62,738 nt of DNA from positions 93,400 through 156,137 of the forward strand of contig JAPOVS010000040.1 of assembly GCA_026708055.1 (NCBI GenBank), in the 5' to 3' direction. A program made the translations under genes and the position numbers. Source of the DNA: a bacterium (GTDB taxonomy: Bacteria > Actinomycetota > Acidimicrobiia > Acidimicrobiales > CATQHL01). Shown in pieces: positions 53,218 to 60,744 of the stretch. Positions within the stretch are counted from its first letter, which is position 1, and each line of letters begins with the position of its first letter. The notes below the pieces were generated by a model. That model ran no database searches, was not told where the DNA came from, and saw only the letters and a list, made by a program, of their open reading frames with translations.

Positions 53218-53973
53218 GTGGCAATCAACCCCGATAGTGCGCTTGAGGTGCTTACCGAGTTCCGCGACCTGCTTCGACTGAACGAGCAACTCCACGGTCA
53301 GTACGGCTCCGCAGCGGCAGAAGGTCACGAATCCAATCAACGACTCCGCGAACTGGAGCCGCTCGTCGAGAAGATCGCCGCCGCGATCGAGGTTGATCGC
53401 AACAGGCATCGCCCGCACGGCCACATGCTGATGACCGCCGGCATGTGGTGGTGGTCCAACCGCGTCGGATGGGTCGATCGCCTCATCGGCATCCTGCGGA
53501 ACCGCACGCGAGAAGACGACGTCTTCACGCCAGCGGGTCCGAAGCTCGATGCCGCCAATCTCCATCGATGGGTTTGGCACGCCGCCACGGACCTCTGGGA
53601 CAGTGGCCACTACCGGGAAGCCGTACAGAGGGCCGCGACAGCCGTGGAGGAGCAAACACGCCTAAAGCTTGAGAGCACGGAGCCAAGCGCAGCCGATCTC
53701 TACATGAACGCATTCAAGTCCAAGACCGACCCCGGGGACCGACGCTTGCGGTTCGTGGATCTCCAAGCCGCAACTGTCGATGGTCAGAAAACCCCCGACT
53801 GGCGATCCGCCCACGATGGAGCAGCACACTTCGGGCGCGGATGCGCACAAGCCATTCGAAATCTCGCCACGCACAGGACTGATGACCTCACCGAACAAGT
53901 CGCGCTCGAATACCTCGCCGCTCTCAGCGTCCTTGCCCGATGGGTCGACACGGCAACTCTCGAGGTCGGCTAG
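53218..53973 (+). CDS. TIGR02391-family HEPN-like protein (Ymh type)
   Basis: A 251-residue protein. After a helical N-terminal domain (about 1-120, with Trp-rich GMWWWSNRVGWVDRLIG), the C-terminal half has the TIGR02391 pattern: HAATDLWDSGHYREAVQRAATAVEE, LYMNAFKSKTD, GAAHFGRGCAQAIRNLATH. RNLATH is an RX4H motif. The start is a GTG at 53218 with a strong GAGGAGG. It converges with the Fic gene, the two stop codons sharing a CTAG. A second member of the same family lies 0.8 kb away on the other strand. Confidence 0.8.
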   Translation: MAINPDSALEVLTEFRDLLRLNEQLHGQYGSAAAEGHESNQRLRELEPLVEKIAAAIEVDRNRHRPHGHMLMTAGMWWWSNRVGWVDRLIGILRNRTREDDVFTPAGPKLDAANLHRWVWHAATDLWDSGHYREAVQRAATAVEEQTRLKLESTEPSAADLYMNAFKSKTDPGDRRLRFVDLQAATVDGQKTPDWRSAHDGAAHFGRGCAQAIRNLATHRTDDLTEQVALEYLAALSVLARWVDTATLEVG

Positions 53974-54557
53974 CTGCGTGCGAATGCGAGCAGTTCGTCG
54001 ATCTCTCCCGCGTCTGCTCGCTGGAGGGCTTGGTGGTAGGCGGCCCTCAAGTCCTCGGTGTTGACGTCGAGACTGATTCCCCAACCGAAGCGGGGATGGC
54101 CGAGGGCCGTCACGAGGTAGTCCGCTGCGATCCGGCTGTGCCGGCCGTTGCCGTTGGGGAAGGGGTGGATGGCAACTAGGCGGTGGTGGAAGCGCACGGC
54201 TAGCTCGTCGGGCTCGTACGCCTCGTGGTCGACCCAGGCGATGGCGTCGTCGACGAGCGTCCTCACAGATACGGAGATCTGCGACGGATCGATGCCGATG
54301 TTGGTCGCGCGGAGGCGGTAGCGGCCGGCCCAATCCCAGACCTCGCTGAACATGTCCCGATGGAGATTCCGCAGGTAGCCGTCGTCGAGAAGCGAGCGGA
54401 CTGACGGGGGCCGGCGGAGTAGCGCCAGGGCGATGTTGCGCTGCTCCGCGGCGAACAGGTCACCGCGAGTGATGATGTGGCTGGGGATCAGCCCGACACG
54501 ATCATCCTCGGTGAGTTCCGTGTGGCCGTCACCGACGGGAAGGAGCGGATCGCTCAC
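53970..54557 (-). CDS. Mobile mystery protein B (Fic-domain AMP transferase)
   Basis: A 195-residue Fic protein. The active site is HPFPNGNGRHSR (131-142), with the catalytic His and phosphate-binding GNGR intact; Asn replaces the usual Asp/Glu that positions Mg, as in other members of this family. DMFSEVWDWAGRYR is the typical upstream helix. The GTG start at 54557 overlaps the stop of mobile mystery protein A (GTGA). The A/B pair behaves in genomes like a toxin-antitoxin unit; the target protein is unknown. Confidence 0.9.
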   Translation of the reverse strand: MSDPLLPVGDGHTELTEDDRVGLIPSHIITRGDLFAAEQRNIALALLRRPPSVRSLLDDGYLRNLHRDMFSEVWDWAGRYRLRATNIGIDPSQISVSVRTLVDDAIAWVDHEAYEPDELAVRFHHRLVAIHPFPNGNGRHSRIAADYLVTALGHPRFGWGISLDVNTEDLRAAYHQALQRADAGEIDELLAFARS

Positions 54558-55021
54558 GTGGTCTGACCCTCGATCCACAGACCGCGGTGGTCGGCGAACC
54601 AGGAGGCGAGTTCCTCCACTTGGGCTGCAAGCTCGTCCTCGGAAACCTCCTGGGCCTCCAGGCGTCCGTGATGAACGACGTGAGCCAGATGCCGCACGGC
54701 CTTGCGTCGCGCCTGGGTACGGACGATCTCCTCCAGTGTCGTGCGCGGTACGAGGGCGTAGACGAGTTCGCAGTCCATTGCCTCCGCGGCCCGCGACAGG
54801 GTCTCGAGCCTCGCTGTGGCCAGCCGCTCGCTGCGTTCGATCTCCGACACCACCTGCTGGCTGACCCCCATGCGCGCGGCCAGTTCGGTGCCGGACATTC
54901 CGAGGGCGTCGCGGATTGCCCGGATCCACCCCTTGTTCGGGCGGCCTAGGTCGCCGAGACTGCGGACCGACTCGTAACGATCGTCGAGTTGCCGTCGAGC
55001 TTGAAGTTGGGTGCGCTCCAT
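54554..55021 (-). CDS. Mobile mystery protein A (XRE-type HTH regulator)
   Basis: A 155-residue protein: RPNKGWIRAIRDALGMSGTELAARMGVSQQVVSEIERSE is an XRE helix-turn-helix, followed by LSRAAEAMDCELVYALVP and a helical C-terminal region. It is the constant partner of mobile mystery protein B and probably its antitoxin and repressor. Two copies of TACAG-N8-CTGTA lie immediately upstream of its ATG at 55021. Confidence 0.9.
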   Translation of the reverse strand: MERTQLQARRQLDDRYESVRSLGDLGRPNKGWIRAIRDALGMSGTELAARMGVSQQVVSEIERSERLATARLETLSRAAEAMDCELVYALVPRTTLEEIVRTQARRKAVRHLAHVVHHGRLEAQEVSEDELAAQVEELASWFADHRGLWIEGQTT

Positions 55022-55032
55022 GAAACAAAGTC

Positions 55033-55082
55033 TACAGGTTCTAGACTGTATTTACCAGAAGTTCTACAGTGTATAGCCTGTA
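55033..55082 (-). promoter_or_regulatory. Paired operators TACAG-N8-CTGTA upstream of mobile mystery protein A
   Basis: Two identical-arm inverted repeats at 55033-55050 and 55065-55082, centres 32 bp apart, about three DNA turns. The nearer begins 12 bp before the start codon and should overlap the promoter. The stretch is AT-rich compared with its surroundings. Confidence 0.7.
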
Positions 55083-55092
55083 GCTCCTGCTC

Positions 55093-55118
55093 TGGATTCC
55101 GGCCTTCGCCGGAATGAC
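55093..55118 (-). repeat. REP-like palindrome, copy 4 (inverted)
   Basis: ATTCCGGCCTTCGCCGGAAT with flanks TGG and GAC, the most perfect of the four copies and in opposite orientation to the others. It lies between mobile mystery protein A and dapB, at the island boundary. Confidence 0.7.
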
Positions 55119-55173
55119 GAACGGGAGAGGTGGGACGACGAACGGGCGTGAGCGCTCGATTTGGGGGGGCCGG

Positions 55174-55974
55174 TTAGAGGCCGAGGAGGGGTTCGAGGCC
55201 GATGGTTAGGCCGGGGCGGTTGGCTACTGCTCGGACTGCCAGCAGGGTTCCTGGCATGAATGAGGACCGGTCGTAGGAGTCGGCGCGGAGTGTGAGGGTT
55301 TGGCCCTGGGCGCCGAGGATGACCTCCTGGTGTGCCACCAGGCCGGCTAGGCGCACCGAGTGGACTCTGATGCCGGCGGGGCCTAGTCCGCCTCGGGCGC
55401 CGGGGAGTAGCTCGGTGCGGGTTGGGTCGGGGTTCCATTCGCCCGAGGCGGCGGCCATGCGTTCGGCGGTCATCATGGCGGTGCCGGAGGGGGCGTCCAC
55501 CTTGGCGTCGTGGTGCAGCTCGATCACCTCGGCGCTGTCGAACAGCGGCGCCGCCAGCTCGGCGAAGCGCATCATCAGCACCGCGGAGAGGGCGAAGTTG
55601 GGGGCGATGATGCAGTTGCTGCGCTCGAACAAGCCGGCGATGTGCTCCAGGTCCTCGGGGGTGAATCCGGTCGTGCCGACGACGGCGTGGATGCCGCCGG
55701 CGGCCAGGCCGGCCAGGTTCCGACGGGCCGAGTCCAGCACCGTGAAGTCCACGGCGACCTCCACGGCCGTCGCGACGAAGGCGTCCGGATCGGCAGCCAC
55801 GGTCACCCCGCCCGCATCGCCGGCCGCCTCCTCGCCGATCAGTTCGGCGACGGTCGCTCCGGCCGCGGCGGGATCCACCGCAGCCACCAATTGCAGGTCC
55901 TCCGCGGCCACGACCGCCGCGCACACGGTCCGCCCCATGCGGCCGGCGGCGCCGAGCACACCGACTCGGATCAT
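55174..55974 (-). CDS. dapB: 4-hydroxy-tetrahydrodipicolinate reductase
   Basis: A 266-residue NAD(P)H-dependent reductase for the second step of the diaminopimelate pathway. The nucleotide-binding VGVLGAAGRMGRTV is at 4-17; VVGTTGF and the catalytic ELHHDAKVDAPSGTA (His-His and Lys) are present, and the end is complete. It is shown on the minus strand downstream of pnp, as in other actinobacteria. In those genomes dapA and rnj lie a few genes further on, but here the island intervenes. Confidence 0.95.
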   Translation of the reverse strand: MIRVGVLGAAGRMGRTVCAAVVAAEDLQLVAAVDPAAAGATVAELIGEEAAGDAGGVTVAADPDAFVATAVEVAVDFTVLDSARRNLAGLAAGGIHAVVGTTGFTPEDLEHIAGLFERSNCIIAPNFALSAVLMMRFAELAAPLFDSAEVIELHHDAKVDAPSGTAMMTAERMAAASGEWNPDPTRTELLPGARGGLGPAGIRVHSVRLAGLVAHQEVILGAQGQTLTLRADSYDRSSFMPGTLLAVRAVANRPGLTIGLEPLLGL

Positions 55975-56079
55975 GCCCCCACCGTATTCCGGCCGGAGGA
56001 GGGCCAGCGGCCCGCACTGCCGGGCGCGGCCTGCGCTCTCGAACGCGGCCCGCCGGCGTGCACAGCCGACCCGATCGGG

Positions 56080-58608
56080 TCAGTTACGCCGGCGGCGCGG
56101 CCGACCCGGCGCATCGGCGGGACCCAGATCGCCGAAATCCTGGGCGACCATCCGGTCGAACTCCTCGGCGAAGGAGACCTCCTCGATCCCGGTGGAGGTC
56201 TCGGCGGCCAGCTGCTCGGACCGCGGCCCCTGGCGCTCACGCCCGCCGCCACGGCCCCGATCACGGCCACCGTCGCGACCCCTGTCACGCCCGCCGTCGC
56301 CGCCCCTGTCACGCCCGCCGTCGCGGCCCCTGTCACGCCCGCCGTCGCGGCCCCTGTCGCGGCCACCGTCGCGGCCACCGTCACGGGAGGGCCGCTCGCG
56401 CTCGGGGCGCCCGCCGGCTCCGTCGCTGCCGTCGTCCTCGCCACCCACGGGGATCAGGCTGATGCGGTTGTTGCCGTCCACCTGGTCGACCCGCACGGTG
56501 ATCTCGTCGTCGAGCGAGAGCACCTCCTCGACGCGGTCCAGGCGGCGCCCGCCGCCCAGCTTGGAGATGTGCACGAGCCCGTCGCGCCCCGGCAGGATGT
56601 TGACGAACGCACCGAAACCGGTGATGTTCACGACCTTGCCGGTGTAGACCGCCCCGATCTCGACCTCGGGCGGGAACACGATCGCCCGGATCCGCTCCTC
56701 GGCGGCGGCGACCGCAGCGCGGTCCGCGGCGGCAATCGCGACCCTGGCACCGGTGGCGTCCTCGTCGACCATGATCTCGGCGCCGGTCTCCTCCTGCAGA
56801 GCGTTGATGACCTTGCCCTTGGGGCCGATGACCTCGCCGATCTTGTCGGTCGGGATCTCGAAGGAGAGGATCTTGGGGGCCGTCTCGCCGACGTCCGGCC
56901 GCGGGGCGTCGATGGCGCCGCGCATCACCTCCAGAACCTCGAGCCGTGCCTCGCGGGCCTGTTCCAAGGCCGCGGCCAGCACCGAGGCGGGGATCCCGTC
57001 GATCTTGGTGTCGAGTTGCAGCGCCGTGACGTACTCCTCGGTGCCCGCCACCTTGAAGTCCATGTCGCCGAAGGCGTCCTCGGCGCCGAGGATGTCGGTG
57101 AGAGCCACGTAGCGGTCGCCCTCGTTGATGAGGCCCATGGCGATCCCGGCGACCGGCGCCTTGATGGGAACGCCGGCATCCATGAGCGACAGGCTCGAGC
57201 CGCACACCGAGGCCATGGAGCTGGAGCCGTTGGAGGACAGCACCTCCGAGACCAGCCGGATGGTGTACGGGAACTCATCGAGGCCCGGAACGACCGGCAG
57301 CAGCGCCTTCTCGGCGAGCGCTCCGTGGCCGACCTCCCGCCGGCGCGGCCCGCGCATGAAACCCGCCTCGCCGGTGCTGAAGGGCGGGAAGTTGTAGTGG
57401 TGCAGGTAGCGCTTGCGCTCGGTGGGGTCGATGCCGTCCACGATCTGGTCCATGCGCTGGGTGCCGAGCGTGGTGACGTTGAGGACCTGCGTCTCGCCGC
57501 GCTGGAACAGCCCCGAGCCGTGGGTCATGGCGATCACACCCACCTCGGCCGACAGCGGCCGCAGGTCGCTGGTGCCCCGGCCGTCGATGCGGCGGCCGTC
57601 GGAGAGGATGCGCTCCCGGACGATGGTCTTGGAGAGCGAGCGAACGGCCGAGCGGGCCTGCTGCTCCACGCCGTCGACATCCTCGAAGCGTTCGGCCACC
57701 GCTGCGATGATCGACTCGGCGGCGCTGCGCTCGGCGGCGAGGCGTGCGGCCTTGTCGGCCACCTGCAGCGCCTCGGCGAGCTGGTCGCGGCCGATCTCGG
57801 CCACCGCCTCGGCGACCTCGGGGCTGTAGTCGACCATGAGTTCGTGGTCCATGGTGGGCTTGACGCCCGCCATGGCGATGAGGCGCCGCTGCAGGGCGAC
57901 CGCCTCGGACACCCAGCGCTTGGAGGCCTCGAGCCCCTCGGCCAGGACCGTCTCGTCGACCTTGGGGGCGCCGGCCTCGTAGTGGCCCACCGAGCCCGGC
58001 GTGCCGGCGGCCTCGACCATCATCACCGCCACGTCACCGTCGGCGAGGACCCGCCCGGCGACCACCATCTCGAAGGTGCAGCCGTCGGCCTCGGGATAGG
58101 TGGGGTGCGGGATCCACTGGCCGTCGGTGCTGTAGCCGATGCGCACGGCACCGACGGGACCCCCGAAGGGGATGCCCGACATTCCCAGGGCGGCGGACGC
58201 CGCGTTGAGAGCCAGAACGTCGTAGGGGTTCTGCTGGTCGGCGCCCAGCACGATGCCGACGACGTGCACGTCGTTGCGGAAGCCGTCGGGGAAGGCGGGA
58301 CGCAGGGGACGGTCGATGAGACGGCACGCCAGGGTCGCCTGCTCGCTGGCCCGGCCCTCCCGGCGGAAGAACGACCCCGGGATCTTGCCCGCGGAGAACA
58401 TGCGCTCCTCGATGTCGACGGTCAGCGGGAAGAAGTTGGCGCCCTCCCGAGCGCTCTCGGAGGCCGTGGCGGTGACGAGCACCTCGGTCCGTCCGAGCCG
58501 GGCCAACACGGCGCCTCCCGCAAGTGCGGCCAGCCGGCCGGTCTCCAGGGTCATCTCCTTGCCGTCGGCCCCGCCGATCGCCCCGGAGACGCTGATTGCC
58601 TCGTTCAT
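56080..58608 (-). CDS. pnp: Polyribonucleotide nucleotidyltransferase
   Basis: An 842-residue 3'-5' phosphorolytic exoribonuclease. Two RNase PH domains are present (first from LAALAGGAVLARLGRTEVLVTATAS; second with HGSGLFQRGETQVLNVTTLGT and SNGSSSMASVCGSSLSLMDAG), then a KH domain (GEVIGPKGKVINAL, near 595) and an S1 domain (YTGKVVNITGFGAFVNILPG). From about residue 716 there is a disordered tail with repeats of RDGGRDRG. The tail is an addition to the canonical fold. The start is the ATG at 58608 with AAGGA upstream; the open frame further upstream is not coding. Confidence 0.95.
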   Translation of the reverse strand: MNEAISVSGAIGGADGKEMTLETGRLAALAGGAVLARLGRTEVLVTATASESAREGANFFPLTVDIEERMFSAGKIPGSFFRREGRASEQATLACRLIDRPLRPAFPDGFRNDVHVVGIVLGADQQNPYDVLALNAASAALGMSGIPFGGPVGAVRIGYSTDGQWIPHPTYPEADGCTFEMVVAGRVLADGDVAVMMVEAAGTPGSVGHYEAGAPKVDETVLAEGLEASKRWVSEAVALQRRLIAMAGVKPTMDHELMVDYSPEVAEAVAEIGRDQLAEALQVADKAARLAAERSAAESIIAAVAERFEDVDGVEQQARSAVRSLSKTIVRERILSDGRRIDGRGTSDLRPLSAEVGVIAMTHGSGLFQRGETQVLNVTTLGTQRMDQIVDGIDPTERKRYLHHYNFPPFSTGEAGFMRGPRRREVGHGALAEKALLPVVPGLDEFPYTIRLVSEVLSSNGSSSMASVCGSSLSLMDAGVPIKAPVAGIAMGLINEGDRYVALTDILGAEDAFGDMDFKVAGTEEYVTALQLDTKIDGIPASVLAAALEQAREARLEVLEVMRGAIDAPRPDVGETAPKILSFEIPTDKIGEVIGPKGKVINALQEETGAEIMVDEDATGARVAIAAADRAAVAAAEERIRAIVFPPEVEIGAVYTGKVVNITGFGAFVNILPGRDGLVHISKLGGGRRLDRVEEVLSLDDEITVRVDQVDGNNRISLIPVGGEDDGSDGAGGRPERERPSRDGGRDGGRDRGRDGGRDRGRDGGRDRGGDGGRDRGRDGGRDRGRGGGRERQGPRSEQLAAETSTGIEEVSFAEEFDRMVAQDFGDLGPADAPGRPRRRRN
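56254..56390 (-). repeat. 24-bp tandem repeats encoding the PNPase tail
   Basis: Units close to CCCCTGTCACGCCCGCCGTC plus four bases recur about five times in frame and encode an Arg/Gly/Asp octapeptide. Minor base changes between units are mostly silent or conservative. Confidence 0.75.
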
Positions 58609-58635
58609 GGAATTCCTTTCGAATCGATCACCGCA

Positions 58636-58687
58636 GCCCCAAACGGGGCGAGGCTCCTCGAGCCACCACATAACGGCCGAGAGGCCG
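58636..58687 (-). promoter_or_regulatory. Hairpins in the rpsO-pnp intergenic leader
   Basis: GCCCC-AAAC-GGGGC (58636-58649) and CGGCC-GAGA-GGCCG (58674-58687) lie in the 119-bp leader upstream of pnp. In E. coli this leader is the target of RNase III/PNPase autoregulation; here the hairpins are short, and a weak rpsO terminator is as likely. Confidence 0.45.
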
Positions 58688-58727
58688 GAGGTTCGCGGAT
58701 TGTGCCTGCGTGAAGTATCTGTGGTTG

Positions 58728-59000
58728 TCAGCGACGCAGGCCGAGCTTGGTGATCAGCGCGCGGTAGCGCTCGATGTCCTCGTTGCGGAGGTAGTCAAGC
58801 AATCGCCGGCGGCGACCGACCAGCATCAGAAGACCACGACGGCTGTGGTGGTCCTTCTTGTGCACCTTCAGGTGCTCGGTCAGGTGACTGATGCGATCCG
58901 TGAGCAGCGCCACCTGAACTTCGGTGGAGCCCACGTCGGTGTCGTGCCGACGGTGTTTCGCGATCGTGTCGGCCTTCGGAGGCAGGTGTTCGGCCATCAT
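58728..59000 (-). CDS. rpsO: 30S ribosomal protein S15
   Basis: A 90-residue S15 with the conserved DTGSxEVQ-like [50 protein letters not shown] and the end [12 protein letters not shown]. It binds 16S rRNA helices 20-22. There are two adjacent ATG codons (59000 and 58997); the Shine-Dalgarno-like GGGA directly before the first makes the second slightly more plausible. It is followed by pnp, the universal arrangement. Confidence 0.95.
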   Translation of the reverse strand: MMAEHLPPKADTIAKHRRHDTDVGSTEVQVALLTDRISHLTEHLKVHKKDHHSRRGLLMLVGRRRRLLDYLRNEDIERYRALITKLGLRR

Positions 59001-59006
59001 TCCCGA

Positions 59007-59028
59007 CGGCCCGCGCTTGTGCGGGCCG
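59007..59028 (-). terminator. Hairpin before rpsO
   Basis: CGGCCCGC-GCTTGT-GCGGGCCG, an 8-bp GC stem with a 6-base loop, between truB and rpsO and 7 bp upstream of the rpsO start codon. It may be a terminator for truB transcripts, or part of an S15 autoregulatory leader. Confidence 0.5.
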
Positions 59029-59083
59029 ATTCCAACTCTTGCGTGTGATTCCGCGTCATCGTCTCTGCGTTGCCGGGATCAGG

Positions 59084-60013
59084 CTACCGGTCCGGGGGTC
59101 CCGCTCCACCACCGGCCGGGCCGGGCCGCGGCGGCCGATTCTCCGCAGCCACCACCACAACCGGCTGGAGCGCGTCGCCGCGCCGTTCGCACATCGCCAG
59201 CAGCGATCCCGACTCGTCGAGCACAGCCCACGGCCCGTCGCCCTGCAGCCCGGTGGCCGGGAGACGCCGGCCCTGGGCGACGGCCCGGGCTCCTGCCTCG
59301 GGCACCGTGAGGAGGTCGTAGTCCCGTACACCGGTCGCCGGTGCCAGGAGTTCCAGGCGCTCCAGCGGCCGGGCCTCGGACTCCGTGAACGACCCGACCG
59401 CTGTCCGGCGCAGCGTTGCCAGGTGCGCTCCTCCCCCCAGCGCGGCACCCCAGTCGGCGGCGAGGGTCCGGACGTAAGTGCCCGACGAACAGGTCAGGGT
59501 CACGCTCGCCCGGGGCCGGTCCCCGGCGCGGAAGCCGGTCACCTCCAAGCTCTCGACGCGGACCGTGCGAGGCTCCCGGGGCACGGTCAGCCCTTCCCGC
59601 GCCAGTTCGTGCAGGCGCCGCCCGCCCACCTTCACCGCGGAGACCATCGGCGGGATCTGCTGGATCTCGCCCACGAAGGCGGCCGCCGCCGCCCGGGCGC
59701 GGGCCTCGGTCAGGTCCGACATGTCCCAGGTGCCGACGACGCTGCCGGCGGCGTCGCAGGTGTCGGTGGCAGCGCCGAAGACGACCGTGGCCCGGTACGT
59801 CTTGCCGAGCGCGGTGACATAGCGGAGCAGGCGCGTGGCCCGTCCCACGCCGAGGATCAGCACGCCCGTGGCGTCGGGGTCCAGCGTGCCGGCATGACCC
59901 ACCTTTCGGATGCCGAGCAGGCGCCGCGCCCGCGCCACCACGTCGTGGGAAGTGCATCCCGGCTCCTTGTCGATCACCGCGAAGCCGTCGCGGTGCGGGC
60001 CCGGGTGGCTCAC
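59084..60013 (-). CDS. truB: tRNA pseudouridine(55) synthase
   Basis: A 309-residue enzyme that makes pseudouridine 55 in tRNA. The start is GFAVIDKEPGCTSHDVV, the catalytic GTLDPDATGVLILGVGRAT contains the Asp nucleophile, and the tRNA-binding CSSGTYVRTLAAD is present. It starts with GTG at 60013, which overlaps the rbfA stop as GTGA. A ribF gene, often found next, is absent between truB and rpsO. The Pro/Gly-rich C-terminal tail is unconserved. Confidence 0.94.
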   Translation of the reverse strand: MSHPGPHRDGFAVIDKEPGCTSHDVVARARRLLGIRKVGHAGTLDPDATGVLILGVGRATRLLRYVTALGKTYRATVVFGAATDTCDAAGSVVGTWDMSDLTEARARAAAAAFVGEIQQIPPMVSAVKVGGRRLHELAREGLTVPREPRTVRVESLEVTGFRAGDRPRASVTLTCSSGTYVRTLAADWGAALGGGAHLATLRRTAVGSFTESEARPLERLELLAPATGVRDYDLLTVPEAGARAVAQGRRLPATGLQGDGPWAVLDESGSLLAMCERRGDALQPVVVVAAENRPPRPGPAGGGAGPPDR

Positions 60014-60426
60014 CGCCCCGCAGCGTCGCCGCCGACAACCTCCGGCGGGGGTTCGGGCGCCTCGCCGGCCTCCTCCCGCAGGCTGCGCAGGATCTCCTCC
60101 ACCCTGGCTCCGGCGCGCATGCCCTCGTCGGGGTGGAACCGCAGGGCGGGCACCCGGCGCACGTGCGCTTGCCGGCCCACCGCCGACTGGAGCCGGCGCC
60201 GGTGGCGTGCCAATGTCTCCGCCGCGGCGGCCTCCACGTCGGCGTCCAGATCCACGGTGGAGAAATAGACGTCGGCGAACGCCAGGTCGCGATCCACCTC
60301 CACCCCGGTGATGGTCACGAACGTGAGCCGGTCGTCGTCGATGCGGGCGAGCTCGTCGGCCAGGATCTCTCGCAGCAACTCGCCCAGCCGGTCCCCCCGG
60401 GCGAAGCCGCGCCGCCGGGTGGGCAT
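60010..60426 (-). CDS. rbfA: 30S ribosome-binding factor A
   Basis: A 138-residue KH-like protein for 16S rRNA 5'-end maturation: LGELLREILADELARIDDDRLTFVTITGVEVDRDLAFADVYFS, and the C-terminal VPALRFHPDEGMRAGARVEEIL. It lies in infB-ylxP-rbfA-truB order. A Pro/Glu-rich extension of about 18 residues follows the fold. Confidence 0.93.
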   Translation of the reverse strand: MPTRRRGFARGDRLGELLREILADELARIDDDRLTFVTITGVEVDRDLAFADVYFSTVDLDADVEAAAAETLARHRRRLQSAVGRQAHVRRVPALRFHPDEGMRAGARVEEILRSLREEAGEAPEPPPEVVGGDAAGR

Positions 60427-60427
60427 G

Positions 60428-60727
60428 TCAGTCGGCCTCCAGCCAGTAGCGGCGCGCCTCGATCACCTCGATGTCGGCCTGTGCCCACACGTAGCGCTCC
60501 ACGTCGTCCAGCAGGTGTCCGAGGACCGCGGTCGAGCCGCTGACCGCGGCCACGCCGAGCCCGGCCCGCTGCCAGAGATCCTGATGGTCCACCTCGGCGA
60601 CCGACACCCCGAAGCGGCGCTGCAGCCTCTCCAGGATGGGGCGCAGCACCGATCGCTTCTCCTTCAACGACCGGCAGCCGGGCAGGCGCACGTCCAGGAT
60701 CATCGCCGCCACGGTCGCCTCGGTCAC
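60428..60727 (-). CDS. DUF503 family protein (YlxP)
   Basis: A 99-residue ferredoxin-like protein: ATVAAMILDVRLPGCRSLKEKRSVLRPILERLQRRFGVSVAEVDHQDLWQRAGLGVAAVSG. It is always found between infB and rbfA in these genomes and is thought to act in ribosome maturation (YlxP/RbfA related), but its biochemical role is not settled. The start is GTG at 60727; 1 bp separates its stop from the rbfA start. Confidence 0.9.
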   Translation of the reverse strand: MTEATVAAMILDVRLPGCRSLKEKRSVLRPILERLQRRFGVSVAEVDHQDLWQRAGLGVAAVSGSTAVLGHLLDDVERYVWAQADIEVIEARRYWLEAD

Positions 60728-60744
60728 GCCGACCTCCCGCCGAC

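Noticed and set aside
55510-58713. A 1067-codon open frame on the plus strand
   Set aside because: Antisense to pnp and dapB, no domain, composition typical of a shadow frame.
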